A stretch of DNA of 64,000 bases from Bin52 sp965243345 (GCA_965243345.1 CBDEUR010000003.1:4712001-4776000); one strand, 5' to 3'. Shown: positions 16,475 to 25,378, counted from the first letter of the stretch. Notes: generated by a model not told the origin, from the letters alone. Numbers and translations are program-made.

Positions 16475-16509
16475 GAAAGGTTGGCAGAGTGTCATGCTGC
16501 CAGCCTTTC
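16475..16509 (-). terminator. Hairpin at the 3' end of tnpB
   Basis: Two 13-base arms, GAAAGGTTGGCAG (16475-16487) and CTGCCAGCCTTTC (16497-16509), pair with one wobble around a 9-base loop that holds the tnpB stop codon. On the minus strand the stem is followed by TTTG, weakly terminator-like. In IS605-group elements the 3' end of tnpB also overlaps the transposon right-end hairpin and the guide (omega) RNA, so it could be either. Confidence 0.55.
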
Positions 16510-17774
16510 CTGTGTATTCACGGTTCGTCGGTCCGGCAACCCGGCAACCTCCCCGTGCAGCAGCGCCAGGCCCTGACGCCGTATGTTGCGGGCTGCATTC
16601 GCGTCCGCATGATCCGCATGGCCGCAGGCCGTGCATTGAAATTCCGATCTGGTCCGCCGCGAGCCGGCATCGACATGCCCGCAGGCATGGCATGTCCTGC
16701 TCGTCCAGGCAGGGTCCACCGCGACCAGCTGGCCGGCCTTGCAGGACAGCATCCGCCGCAGCTCGGCCCAGCCTGTCGCCAGGATGACCCGGTTGAGCCC
16801 GGCCTTCTGCCGAACCCGGGAACCTGGCGCATTGACCGTGCCTCTGGCGCTCCGCGTCATGCCCCGCACATGCAGGGCTTCGACGCAGACGGTGTCTGCC
16901 GCATCCGCGATGCGCCGGGTGACCTGATGGCGCCAGTTGCGCCGCATGCCCGTCATGCGCCGACGGGCCTTCGCAAGGCGCCGGCGCGTGCGTTCCCGGC
17001 GGCGCGAGCCGCGCCTCTGGCGCGCCAGCTTCCGGGAAAGACGCTTCGCCCGGGCCTCCAGGCGGCGCGTGTCCGGAGCGTGGAACACCCGGCCATCGCT
17101 CGCCGCAATCTGCCCGGCGTTCATGTCGACGCCAAGCGCGACACCGTTGAACACAGAACCCCCGGGCGTGTTCCGGGGGCTGCCGGAACCCGGAAGCAGA
17201 CAATGGCATACCACCTGCCCGCCTCGCGCTTCAGCACGGCCGAGACCGGGCGGCCCTGGGCATGCGGAAGCTCTCCACGCCGGCGGATCGTCAGCCACCC
17301 GAGGCCGGGCAGGCGCAGCCGGCCCCCGGACGTGCCCCGGGGGCCGGCCTCGAGCTTCACGCCGGAGACGACCGTGATGCTGTCGAACCCGCGGCGAGAC
17401 TTGAAACGGGGATACCCCACGGCGCCCGTGCGGGCGCGGGCACGCCGGAAGAAGCCCTTGAACGCCTCGTCCACGCGCCTCAGCGTGCCCCGCTGGATGG
17501 CGACCGGCATCGCCGCCATCTCCGGCAGGTCCCGACGGCAGACCGTCAGCGCCTTCGTCTGGTCGACATACGAAATCGAACGGCCTGCCAGCCGCCAGGC
17601 ATCGTTCCGCTCCTGCAAGGCGGCATTGTACAACTGGCGCTGGTCCTCCAGGACCCGCTCCAGCAGACGCCAGTTCTTCCGCGTCCGCGGCAGGAGCCGA
17701 TACACGGTCTGACGGTAGACCGGGACGGCGTGGCCGTCCCAACCGCTTTCTGCTGTGCCGCGTTCGTTAGTCAT
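16492..17774 (-). pseudogene. tnpB: TnpB (IS605-group OrfB) RNA-guided nuclease gene, frameshifted
   Basis: The first part runs from ATG 17774 (MTNERGTAESGWDGHAVPVY, RQTVYRLLPRTRKNWRLLER, YPRFKSRRGFDSITV) and the second part, in the other frame, ends at 16492. The second part holds the nuclease: RuvC aspartate in GVALGVDMNAGQ, glutamate in TVCVEALHVRGM, the zinc ribbon TCHACGH with FQCTACGH, and the last aspartate in HADANAARNI. All catalytic residues are present. The frames switch near 17163 in a run of five G; one G more would restore a single frame. No tnpA is adjacent, so this is a TnpB-only element. It is a pseudogene unless the run slips during translation or the assembly is one base short. 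Confidence 0.8.
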
Positions 17775-18011
17775 GATTTGTTCTACACCGAAACATGTAC
17801 ATAACATGTACGAAACATAACCCTCGTTCGAATGCACCGTCAACCTTTCTGTATAAGGCCCCTTCATTGCCCGGTGGCCTGAGCGGTCAAGAACCGCGGC
17901 AATGACGCCCTTCGGTGCGTGGTTCCCGCACCCCGCGTACCCTTGCCGCTCCCCGGCCGCGTCGGTATAGTGGGAAAGCGTTATATACAGACGTGCACAA
18001 CGCTTACCGGG

Positions 18012-19013
18012 ATGACCCGCATGATCGACCCGTTCGGACGTCATATCACCTACCTTCGTGTGTCGGTGACCGACCGCTGCGACTTCCGGTGCGTGTACTG
18101 CATGTCGGAAGACATGACCTTCCTTCCCAAGCGTGACGTACTGTCGCTGGAGGAACTGGACCGGCTGTGCAGTGTCTTCATCAGGCTGGGCGTGAAGAAG
18201 CTGAGGCTGACCGGCGGTGAGCCGCTGGTCCGCAAGAACGTCATGAGCCTGTTCCGCGGACTGTCCCGCCATCTCGAGTCCGGCCAGCTGGAGGAACTGA
18301 CGGTCACCACCAATGGCAGCCAGCTGCACAGGTTCGCGGACGAGCTCCGCGACTGCGGCGTTCGCCGGGTGAACGTGTCGATCGACACCCTGGATGCGGA
18401 GAAATTTCACAGGATCACGCGGTGGGGCCGGATCGAACAGGTCATGCGCGGCCTGGATGCGGCCGCCGCCGCCGGTCTCGACATCAAGCTCAACGTGGTT
18501 GCCCTGCGCGGTGTGAACGACCACGAACTGGGCGACATGCTGCAGTGGGCGGGCGACCGTTCCTGGGACATGACCATCATCGAGGTCATGCCGATGGGCG
18601 ACATCGGCGGGGAAATGCGGATCGACCAGTACCTGCCGGTATCAATGGTCCGCGCCGAGCTCGAAAAGCGGTTTACCCTGACCGACATCGACTACAAGAC
18701 CGGCGGGCCCGCACGGTATGTCAGGGTGGAGGAAACCGGCCGGCGGCTCGGATTCATCACGCCGCTTACGCATAACTTCTGCGAGAGCTGCAACCGGGTG
18801 CGCCTGACCTGTACCGGGACGCTCTACATGTGCCTCGGGCAGGAGGATGCCGCTGACCTGCGTGCTCCCCTCAGACGCTCGGAAAGCGATGAGCCGGTGA
18901 TGGAGGCGATCGACGAGGCGATCGCGCGCAAGCCCAAGGGCCATGATTTCGTGATCGACAGACGGCGTCGAGGTCCTTCGGTTTCCCGTCACATGAGCCA
19001 TACCGGCGGATGA
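18012..19013 (+). CDS. moaA: GTP 3',8-cyclase (molybdenum cofactor biosynthesis)
   Basis: 333 residues. This radical-SAM enzyme turns GTP into 3',8-cyclo-GTP, the first step of molybdopterin synthesis. The SAM cluster motif is CDFRCVYC near residue 24; the second, GTP-binding cluster is in FCESCNRVRLTCTGTLYMCL, with the three cysteines and the RxR pair; LTGGEPLVR is the glycine-rich SAM motif. The protein ends in the GG dipeptide (SHTGG) needed for activity in characterised MoaA. The frame is open further upstream, but MTRMIDPFGRHITYLRVS is the usual beginning; ATG 18021 is an alternative. No moaC, moaD or moaE is nearby, so the gene stands alone here. Confidence 0.95.
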   Translation: MTRMIDPFGRHITYLRVSVTDRCDFRCVYCMSEDMTFLPKRDVLSLEELDRLCSVFIRLGVKKLRLTGGEPLVRKNVMSLFRGLSRHLESGQLEELTVTTNGSQLHRFADELRDCGVRRVNVSIDTLDAEKFHRITRWGRIEQVMRGLDAAAAAGLDIKLNVVALRGVNDHELGDMLQWAGDRSWDMTIIEVMPMGDIGGEMRIDQYLPVSMVRAELEKRFTLTDIDYKTGGPARYVRVEETGRRLGFITPLTHNFCESCNRVRLTCTGTLYMCLGQEDAADLRAPLRRSESDEPVMEAIDEAIARKPKGHDFVIDRRRRGPSVSRHMSHTGG

Positions 19014-19130
19014 ATCCCCGCCGGGGCCCGCGACGTGATCAGCAGGATGCCGCTCACCTGATCCTTCGGTACGCGCCGCCGAATTGAGCCTGGTTGACCT
19101 GGGCGGGCCCGGAGCACGCGCCGTGCCGGA

Positions 19131-19889
19131 TCAGCGCTTCAGGCCGTTCAGCATGGATTGGGCGCCGATCTGGAGCAACAACAGGTCGAAACCCATCAGG
19201 ATCACGTTGTAGCCCTTTGCGATCTTCTCGTTTCCCTCCTCCGCGGACAGGCACAGGCCTCCCATGTTCCGGCCCGCCGAACGGATGGCGTCCTCCGCCA
19301 CCGAGATGCTCGCCTGCACGTCGGGGTGGTCGCGGTTACCGACATGACCCATGCTCGCAGCGAGGTCCATGGGCGCGATCAGGAAGACGTCGATACCCTT
19401 GGTCTCGAGAATCTCATGGATGTTGGCGACGGCTTCCGCGTGCTCGATGAGGGCGATGATCACGATGTCGCCGGACGCGCGGTAGTACTCCATGGCGTCG
19501 CCGTTCCCCCATCGCATGGGAGCGTAGAACGGCCCCCAGCCGCGTTCGCCTTCGGGGGGATAGCGAACGGCGCGGACCGCGTTCTCGGCCGCCTCGCGGG
19601 TATTGATCATGGGGAAGACCAGTCCCATGGCCCCGGAGTCCAGGACAGGCTTGGTGTAGCTGATCCGGGGTTCCATGACCCGGACCACGGGCGCGCACTC
19701 GGTGCCGGCGGTTGCCGCGATCATGTGGTGACACGACTCGATGTCGATCGGGCCGTGTTCCATGTCTATGAACATCCAGTCAAAGCCCATGCGTGAGAGG
19801 GTCTGCGCCATGGGGACGCTGGGCATGGCGGTCAGGACGCCGGCGCAGACGGCGCCGGAGTCAAGACGTTCTCGCAACGGGTTTCGCAT
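19131..19889 (-). CDS. HpcH/HpaI family 2-oxo acid aldolase
   Basis: 252 residues, a full-length class II (divalent-metal) pyruvate aldolase of the HpcH/HpaI family, which cleaves or forms 4-hydroxy-2-oxo acids. Signature segments are FDWMFIDMEHGPIDIES (the glutamate and histidine near the active site), APVVRVMEPR with the catalytic arginine, GAMGLVFPMINTREAAENAV and RYPPEGERGWGP (the PP-G-R-G loop), then VFLIAPMDLAASMG with the metal-site aspartate. The start ATG 19889 is clear. It is a single gene, convergent with moaA. The substrate cannot be told from sequence; garL-, hpaI- and macrophomate-type enzymes share the fold. Confidence 0.9.
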   Translation of the reverse strand: MRNPLRERLDSGAVCAGVLTAMPSVPMAQTLSRMGFDWMFIDMEHGPIDIESCHHMIAATAGTECAPVVRVMEPRISYTKPVLDSGAMGLVFPMINTREAAENAVRAVRYPPEGERGWGPFYAPMRWGNGDAMEYYRASGDIVIIALIEHAEAVANIHEILETKGIDVFLIAPMDLAASMGHVGNRDHPDVQASISVAEDAIRSAGRNMGGLCLSAEEGNEKIAKGYNVILMGFDLLLLQIGAQSMLNGLKR

Positions 19890-20151
19890 GACGGATCCTC
19901 AGTTGGTTCAGGTGAGCGGAGCGCCAGTCTACCCGCGCTTGCCGTGAGCGGGCCAGTACGATCGGCACGGGGCGAGCGGGTCCGGCCTGAAGCCGGCACC
20001 GCGTCGGGCCAGGGCGAAGGCGAATTCGTGCCGAAGGGAAAAGTCTGCGGCAAATGCCCGTTCCTCTGCCCACCTCCGGGCAGATTCCTGGCAACCCGGC
20101 TATTCCTGGCCGCCGGCGATTTGCTCCGGCCCGGATTGGCCAAATGCGGGG

Positions 20152-20337
20152 TTATGGCACCGTCGGCTCCGGCCAGCGCAGCAGCACGCCGACCACAGCC
20201 ACAATGAACACGGCCGCGACCGCAAGGCTGCCGACCACCCGGCGCGTGTTTGCCGTGTCACGTTCCGCCAGTTGCCGGCTCAGCCGCTCAAGCGCGCCCT
20301 CATGTTCCGCCTGCATGGTCTTCATCCACTCCTCCAC
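20152..20337 (-). CDS. Small protein with coiled coil and one membrane helix
   Basis: 61 residues from GTG 20337: a charged helix (MKTMQAEHEGALERLSRQLA) followed by a single hydrophobic segment (VGSLAVAAVFIVAVVGVLLRW). The open frame continues upstream with coding-like residues to a stop at 20395, so the true start may be non-standard. The layout resembles small phage or plasmid membrane proteins, but no family is recognised. It directly follows another small frame on the same strand. Confidence 0.4.
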   Translation of the reverse strand: MEEWMKTMQAEHEGALERLSRQLAERDTANTRRVVGSLAVAAVFIVAVVGVLLRWPEPTVP

Positions 20338-20394
20338 GCGGGCGATCCGCTCGAAAGCTGATGCGGGATCGGCCCGTCCGTGGTCATCGATGGA

Positions 20395-20595
20395 TCATGC
20401 ATCCCTGGTAACGCCACGGCAGGCGTGGCGCAGCCGCCGCAGGGCCTCCGTGTCCATCAGGCAATCCCGCGCAGGACGCCCTTCCCGGGTTACCAGTCGC
20501 ATTTCGTACACCGAAAGAAGAAAGGGCCCGTCGGGAGCCTTCCGACGCGCCGGGCAGACTTCAACGCAACCATGAATCATCGCGCCGACAAGCAT
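20395..20595 (-). CDS. Small hypothetical protein
   Basis: 66 residues; the most protein-like part is FLLSVYEMRLVTREGRPARD followed by TEALRRLRHACRGVTRDA. The upstream half is cysteine-rich and may not be translated. It ends 57 bases before the small membrane protein in the same frame, so the two may form a unit. No family is recognised and it could be spurious. Confidence 0.3.
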   Translation of the reverse strand: MLVGAMIHGCVEVCPARRKAPDGPFLLSVYEMRLVTREGRPARDCLMDTEALRRLRHACRGVTRDA

Positions 20596-20802
20596 CGCAC
20601 GCGGGGCGTGGGAACGCCGGGCAACATGTCGGACCTGCGGAAGAGCACGCGTGCGAAGCCCGGAAAGGTTCGACGTCGATACACTGTCAATCAGGCGCAG
20701 CGTGGAAAGACCCAGGGCAGGCCCGGGGGCTCGGTTGTCAGCACTCCGTTGATCGACTACACCTCAGGCCAGCCGACGACAGGTACACCAGTGGAGGACA
20801 CC

Positions 20803-21471
20803 ATGAGCGAGATGCTCAATCTTACCGCCTCGGATGGACACGGTTTCGGGGCCTACCTGGCACAACCCCAGGGAACGCCCAGGGGCGGACTCGTGATCAT
20901 CCAGGAGATCTTCGGGGTGAACTCACATATCCGTTCGGTCGCGGACGAATATGCCGCGGACGGATACCTGACCTGTTGTCCCGCACTGTACGACCGGATC
21001 TCGCCCGGGGTGGAACTCGGATACACCGAGGACGACATTGCCGAAGGGCTCCGCTACAAGAACGAGGTCGGCAACGAAGCACCGCTGCTGGACATCGCGG
21101 CAGCGCGTGATGCCGTGGCCTCGGCGGGCAAGGTCGGGGTTGTCGGATACTGCTGGGGTGGTCTGGTGACGTGGCTGACCGCCTGCGGGCTTGATGGCTT
21201 CGCTGCAGCATCTTCCTACTACGGTGGCGGTATCGGCGGGGCAAAGGACCTCAAGCCGAAGTGCCCGGTGATCTTTCACTTCGGGGACCAGGACCACGCG
21301 ATTCCGATGGACGAGGTCGAGTCGGTCAAGGCCGCGCAGCCGAATTCGCCGGTCTACGTCTATCCGGCGGGTCATGGGTTCAACTGCGAGCAACGCGGAA
21401 GTCACCACCCCGAGAGCCGGGCGATCGCCCGGGAACGGACCATGAGCCTGTTCCGCACGCACATCGGGTAA
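20803..21471 (+). CDS. Dienelactone hydrolase family protein
   Basis: 222 residues, full length for the family. These alpha/beta hydrolases open dienelactone rings in chlorocatechol breakdown, though many members act on other esters. The nucleophile is cysteine (GYCWGG, C117), as in classical dienelactone hydrolases, with the acid near FGDQDHAIP (D164) and histidine in PAGHGF (H191); E35 in VIIQEIFGVN is the residue that holds the resting cysteine. The ATG at 20803 has a strong ribosome site (GGAGGA at 20793-20798); the frame is open further upstream, but that part is not protein-like. It is not in an operon. No ring-cleavage genes are close, so its substrate is unknown. Confidence 0.9.
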   Translation: MSEMLNLTASDGHGFGAYLAQPQGTPRGGLVIIQEIFGVNSHIRSVADEYAADGYLTCCPALYDRISPGVELGYTEDDIAEGLRYKNEVGNEAPLLDIAAARDAVASAGKVGVVGYCWGGLVTWLTACGLDGFAAASSYYGGGIGGAKDLKPKCPVIFHFGDQDHAIPMDEVESVKAAQPNSPVYVYPAGHGFNCEQRGSHHPESRAIARERTMSLFRTHIG

Positions 21472-21812
21472 CGGCAGCAGGCTCTATCGGAATAGCCAAC
21501 CAGGAGCCGGGTTCTCCGTCTTTTCGGCCCCCTCGACGGACCGGGCGTGCAACAGGCCTGTCCAGGGGACCCCCTGCTCGCGCGGGGGCGAACCGATACC
21601 GGTGCACCGGACCGGGTGGCACACGTGTCGGCGCAGACGTGCGCAACACCTGACTGCTGCCCGGGTTCCGCCCGGGACCTTCTGAGATCGCGTCTCAGGC
21701 AATAGGGTGATCTGACCCTCGGTCGTTTAATGTCAGGGGTGACTCGGCCCAGACTGTACCGTTTCGTCAACGTAACGGAATTGTGTAAGCCCAATTCAGT
21801 GCATCCTGATCG
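21472..21812. other. Unassigned gap
   Basis: About 340 bases between the hydrolase and the AbiEii remnant, convergent genes on both sides. No coding frame or strong terminator stem recognised. Confidence 0.4.
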
Positions 21813-22534
21813 TTAACCACTGTCTGACCTATCCCTCTCGCGGGCGGTCGCTGCAACAGACATAAGGAGTGTTTCCAGCGCATGGACAACTTCGTCCAAG
21901 GGCCCGGGAGCGACCTTCAGATCGTGCTTGAAACCCTCCCATTGCTGTCGCTTGACGGCATTTTTGCGAACGTCGGCGAGAGCCCGTCCGGAACCCGATC
22001 CGGGATCGGCGTGCCGCGCCGTGCAAAGGTCGCGGATATTGCCCCTGCGAGACGCGTTGGATCGATCTCGAAGGCTTGGCTGATGATCCAGAGGTCGTAG
22101 TAGTCCTTCATCCGGCTGTTCGCCATACCCAGATCCACCATGGCCTGGAATTTTTCGGCAACCACCGTCTCCCGGGCGTAGCCGCGCAGCCGCGGCGCTG
22201 GCATGTCGAGCAGGACGGGATAGTCGAGCCACTCGGCCGCGGGTTCGGTCGCATCCCCGAAACCGACATCGACATTGACGGTAATGCGAGCGCCCGCAAT
22301 GTCTGCGGACGCCCGCATGCGGAGTCCCCCGTACTCGTTCTCCTCACGAATACGACTGATTCGAACTGCGCCGGCATCGAACACAACCCCGTCTGGGTGG
22401 TCCTGGCCGAGAACCTCCCTGAAGACTTCAAGCACAGCGTCCGGCGCCGGATCGCCGTAACCCAGAAGATCGAGATCGCGCGTACCGCGAAACGGCTCAT
22501 CGAACCACGTCATCAGCAGCATGGCGCCCTTTAG
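21813..22534 (-). pseudogene. abiEii: AbiEii type IV toxin, 3' part, cut by an IS and frameshifted
   Basis: After the insertion edge the frame reads KGAMLLMTWFDEPFRGTRDL, the hallmark nucleotidyltransferase core of AbiEii toxins, then RITVNVDVGFGDA and VVAEKFQAMVDLGMANSRMK with YYDLWIIS, all expected. Near 21961-21965 a run of five A (minus strand) breaks the frame: one frame stops at 21917, and the other carries the normal end KRQQWEGFKHDLKVAPGPLD to 21813. So this gene has two lesions. The intact protein would transfer a nucleotide to a cellular target and be countered by the AbiEi antitoxin encoded upstream at 24645-25262. Confidence 0.85.
22531..22534. repeat. Target-site duplication TTAG, left copy
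   Basis: TTAG stands directly outside the left end of the IS; the identical tetramer is outside its right end at 24490-24493. Removing the element and one copy rejoins the toxin reading frame exactly. Confidence 0.85.
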
Positions 22535-22545
22535 ACCGAAGTTCC
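22535..22545. repeat. IS left terminal inverted repeat
   Basis: ACCGAAGTTCC, the exact reverse complement of the right end at 24479-24489. Confidence 0.9.
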
Positions 22546-22616
22546 AGAGCAGTTCAAGAGCAAGTAGCTGATATAACTAACATCTGATGGACGTCAGAGA
22601 GTCGCTACTGGGTACA

Positions 22617-24341
22617 CTACGGCCGAACCCCGAGGAGATTGAGTATCTTGGTTTGAAGCGGCGTTGGCCGTGTGGTGACCTGGAAGGGTTTGGCGTCGGG
22701 GAGCGGGGGCATCACGGTGTTGCGGGTGATGGTGGCCAGATCATCGATGAGGGTGCGGAAGCTGTGCACCGGATCACCGTCGGGAGTTTCTCTGGTCGCC
22801 GCCTTCGCCTGGGCGCTGATCGATACCTTCGCCGGAGCGACGACGGACCGGCGCAGGGCCTCGGCGCCTTCGGCGTCTTCATCGTCGAACAGCACGGGCT
22901 TGAGCTTCTGGCGCATGTTCCACTCCACATAGTAGGCGAGCATGCACAACAGGACGTGGGCACGAACCCGCGGTTCGGTGCGGTGGAAGACGGGACGGAC
23001 CTTGAGGTCCACGGTCTTCAGGCTGCGGAAGGCCCGTTCCACCGAGCTGAGCCGCTTGTAGGCACGCACCGTGCCGGGGCCGTCGAGTTGGGTCTGCGGC
23101 AGGCTGGTGCGGATCACGTAGAGGCCGTCCAGCCTCGCCTCGGCGGCGATGGAGGCGTCATCACGCTGCCAGGTGAAGACGCCCTCGTCGTCGATGGACC
23201 AGGTAAAGTGCTTGGCCATCTTGTACCTGCCGATGACCTTGCCAACCCTCTCGCCGATCTTCTCCTTTCCCGTGAGCCGGTGCTTCTTGCGCCGTGTCGC
23301 CACGGCAATGGGTTCAAGCAGGGCCTCGGTGGCTGCAAGCAGCTCCGAGCGCTTGCGGGCCCGGTCCGCGGCCAGCAGCGGATTGCGACAGACCATGAGA
23401 CGTTCGCCGGGGTAGGCGTCACTGGTGATCTCCACCAGGTCCCTCTCGTCGAACAGCGACATCTCCACCTCGCCGGCCTCGACCAGGGCACGGATGGCCG
23501 GTCCTCTCAGGGCACTGATCCAGTCCAGCCCCGCAGGCTTCACCTCCTTGCGGATCCGCGCCTCGGTCAGCATCCCCCGGTCTCCCACCAGCACCACCTT
23601 CGAGAGCGAGAACCGTTCCTGCACCGTGGCGATCTGTGATGCGAGCGTGGCCGGATCCGCCGTGTTGCCGGGGAACACTTCCACCGACACCGGACATCCG
23701 TTCCGGTCACACAGCAGGCCGAACTCGATCTGCAGCTTGCCTCGTTTGCCGTCCCGGGAGTGGCCGCGTTTGGCCAGGGGACATGATCTGCCTTCCATCC
23801 ACACCGAGGTGAGGTCGTAGAGGACCAGGCAGCCCTCTTCGAGGTGCCGCTCCGCCAGACCCTGCTCGATCCTCCCCTGGCGCTCAAGCAGCCAGTCCAT
23901 GGCGGCGTACAGCTCGTCCTCGTCCAGGTCCGCATCGAGGATCTCGCCCAGGGTGCTGACCGCCGTGGCCTCGGCCAGTCTGCGCGCCGTGGCCAGCTTC
24001 GAGGCCGGCTCGAGGATCCGCGCCACGATCATGGCAAGCACCTGATCGCGCCGTGGCGACGGCTTCGGGTCGATCAGGGTCTCGAGCCCGAGCTTCCTGA
24101 GCGTTCCCAGCACTGCGGCGACATGGCCATGGGGAAGGGAACGGACGATGTCGACGGCGTCCTCGAAGCGTGGCACCGCGGTGCCTCCCTTGAGCAGGCA
24201 CCGCAATCCTTCGATCAGAGCCGGGGGCCACCTGGTGAGGTTGACGATGGTGCGCTTCTTGACCTTGCCGCCTTCGCGATAGGACTCGCGCAGCAGGATG
24301 GCGGGCGGAGAGGATCGGTTGGGGACGGATTCGATATACAT
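22617..24341 (-). CDS. IS1634-family DDE transposase
   Basis: 574 residues from ATG 24341, whose first residues (MYIESVPNRSSPPAILLRES) are the usual beginning of this family; the frame is open further upstream to 24440. The RNase H-like core shows the acidic residues in order: D in LVLYDLTSVWMEG, D in VVLVGDRGMLTEA and E in RLSSVERAFRSLKTVDLKV, followed by HVLLCMLAYYVEW. Length and order match IS1634 group transposases of the IS4 superfamily. No stop or frameshift is seen, so the enzyme should be functional. A short A+T-rich stretch at 24330-24420 upstream probably holds the promoter. Confidence 0.93.
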   Translation of the reverse strand: MYIESVPNRSSPPAILLRESYREGGKVKKRTIVNLTRWPPALIEGLRCLLKGGTAVPRFEDAVDIVRSLPHGHVAAVLGTLRKLGLETLIDPKPSPRRDQVLAMIVARILEPASKLATARRLAEATAVSTLGEILDADLDEDELYAAMDWLLERQGRIEQGLAERHLEEGCLVLYDLTSVWMEGRSCPLAKRGHSRDGKRGKLQIEFGLLCDRNGCPVSVEVFPGNTADPATLASQIATVQERFSLSKVVLVGDRGMLTEARIRKEVKPAGLDWISALRGPAIRALVEAGEVEMSLFDERDLVEITSDAYPGERLMVCRNPLLAADRARKRSELLAATEALLEPIAVATRRKKHRLTGKEKIGERVGKVIGRYKMAKHFTWSIDDEGVFTWQRDDASIAAEARLDGLYVIRTSLPQTQLDGPGTVRAYKRLSSVERAFRSLKTVDLKVRPVFHRTEPRVRAHVLLCMLAYYVEWNMRQKLKPVLFDDEDAEGAEALRRSVVAPAKVSISAQAKAATRETPDGDPVHSFRTLIDDLATITRNTVMPPLPDAKPFQVTTRPTPLQTKILNLLGVRP

Positions 24342-24478
24342 GGCTACGATATATGCACACCCTTCGCACCATGTCAACACTATTGTTCCCATATACATGG
24401 GTACATATATTCGCCCAAAAACCCGAAAAAACCTCGCCAAATCATCGACTTGGTTCGACTGTCAGTCGGGAATCAGGG

Positions 24479-24489
24479 GGAACTTCGGT
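24479..24489. repeat. IS right terminal inverted repeat
   Basis: GGAACTTCGGT, matching the left end in inverted orientation; the bases further in differ between the two ends. Confidence 0.9.
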
Positions 24490-24493
24490 TTAG
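24490..24493. repeat. Target-site duplication TTAG, right copy
   Basis: Matches the tetramer at 22531-22534 on the other side of the element. Confidence 0.85.
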
Positions 24494-24652
24494 AACGAAA
24501 CGGTCTGCGTGTCGGGATTGCGCGAGGCGATAGAGCAGGCGCTCGATCGCATAGTGCGTGAGGATCAGATCGAAATTCTGGTCCTTCTCCTTGCTGATCC
24601 TGAGAAGACGGGCCCGAACCGAGGCCCCGATGTTCCTGACTTCCCTAGGCAT
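24490..24652 (-). pseudogene. abiEii: AbiEii type IV toxin, 5' part
   Basis: From ATG 24652, which overlaps the antitoxin stop by eight bases, the frame reads MPREVRNIGASVRARLLRIS, then YAIERLLYRLAQSRHADRFV, the normal N-terminal helices of AbiEii. It then runs into the IS, where it meets a stop after a few codons (LNRSSP). The missing remainder is at 21813-22534 beyond the element. The fragment alone lacks the catalytic nucleotidyltransferase core. Confidence 0.88.
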
Positions 24653-25262
24653 TGGCGGTAAGTGCCTCGAGATAGGGGTGGACCACCGTGGCGACACCAC
24701 CACGCTCGGCATGGTGGGCTATCTCGGCGGGGCTCGCTTTCCGCTGCCGGAGCGCCTCCTGCAGGCCTTCCAGCGCGACCGCCTGCCCGACCTTCCGGCG
24801 ATGCCGGAAACAATCGGCAATCGTCTTTGCGACACCGAAGACCTTCACGGGAACATTCTCGATATGCACCGTCAGGACATCGTCGGCGAGCAGCGCGTCC
24901 GTGAACCGCACAATCCGCATCTTCGGCCTTCCCTCCTTCGGCATCCAGTCCCTGGTGCCGATCGCCATCCAGACCGCGCGCGGAAGCTGGTCGGTCAGTT
25001 CGTGGTAGGACAGCGCGGACACTAGGCAGACGACGCCCCTGGGAACGCGCTTCGCGGCCTCGGCCAGGCTGTGGTTGGCGTCCAGCGGTGCGTCGGGCAG
25101 CTGGTAGAGGCCGCGCGCGAGGCGGATAACGTCACCGCCACGAACCATTCTGCCAATTGTGGCCGCGGTGATCCCATTTGCCTTGAACTCCCACAGGCGC
25201 ATCATCCCCTGAGATCGCAGGAGCTCGATCGCCTGATCGCGCTGAGTGCCCAGTGTGGCCAT
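24645..25262 (-). CDS. abiEi: AbiEi antitoxin (type IV toxin-antitoxin)
   Basis: 205 residues. The N-terminal winged helix (MMRLWEFKANGITAATIGRM then DVIRLARGLYQLPD) binds the operon promoter in characterised AbiEi proteins. The body, RGVVCLVSALSYHELTDQLP, VFGVAKTIADCFRHRRKVG and LEGLQEALRQRKASPAEI, is typical of the family. It lies upstream of and overlaps the toxin gene, the normal AbiE order. The toxin is broken by an IS, so this antitoxin survives without its partner; it may still repress its promoter or neutralise related nucleotidyltransferase toxins. The start is ATG 25262. Confidence 0.92.
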   Translation of the reverse strand: MATLGTQRDQAIELLRSQGMMRLWEFKANGITAATIGRMVRGGDVIRLARGLYQLPDAPLDANHSLAEAAKRVPRGVVCLVSALSYHELTDQLPRAVWMAIGTRDWMPKEGRPKMRIVRFTDALLADDVLTVHIENVPVKVFGVAKTIADCFRHRRKVGQAVALEGLQEALRQRKASPAEIAHHAERGGVATVVHPYLEALTANA

Positions 25263-25378
25263 TGATACTATCTCAAGGAATTTCTGACCCTTCTTACAAG
25301 TTTTTGTATCACAGCACCCAGGCTAGGCAAAGTACAGGTTGGCCGGCTAGATGGGCTGAGCGAAGTGGAACCATCGCC

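Larger units (their letters stand above)
22535..24489. mobile_element. IS1634-like insertion sequence inside abiEii
   Basis: The element is 1955 bases long. Its ends are an 11-base perfect inverted repeat: ACCGAAGTTCC at 22535-22545 and GGAACTTCGGT at 24479-24489, flanked by the direct repeat TTAG. It holds one transposase gene on the minus strand. Without the element the flanks join to encode DRFVLKGAM, the conserved AbiEii core sequence, which proves insertion into a formerly continuous gene. The transposase is intact, so the element may still be mobile. Confidence 0.92.

Noticed and set aside
17775..18000. A longer minus-strand extension of the TnpB frame (to 18524)
   Set aside because: It runs through the antisense of moaA; TnpB proteins start at the MTNERG methionine or nearby.
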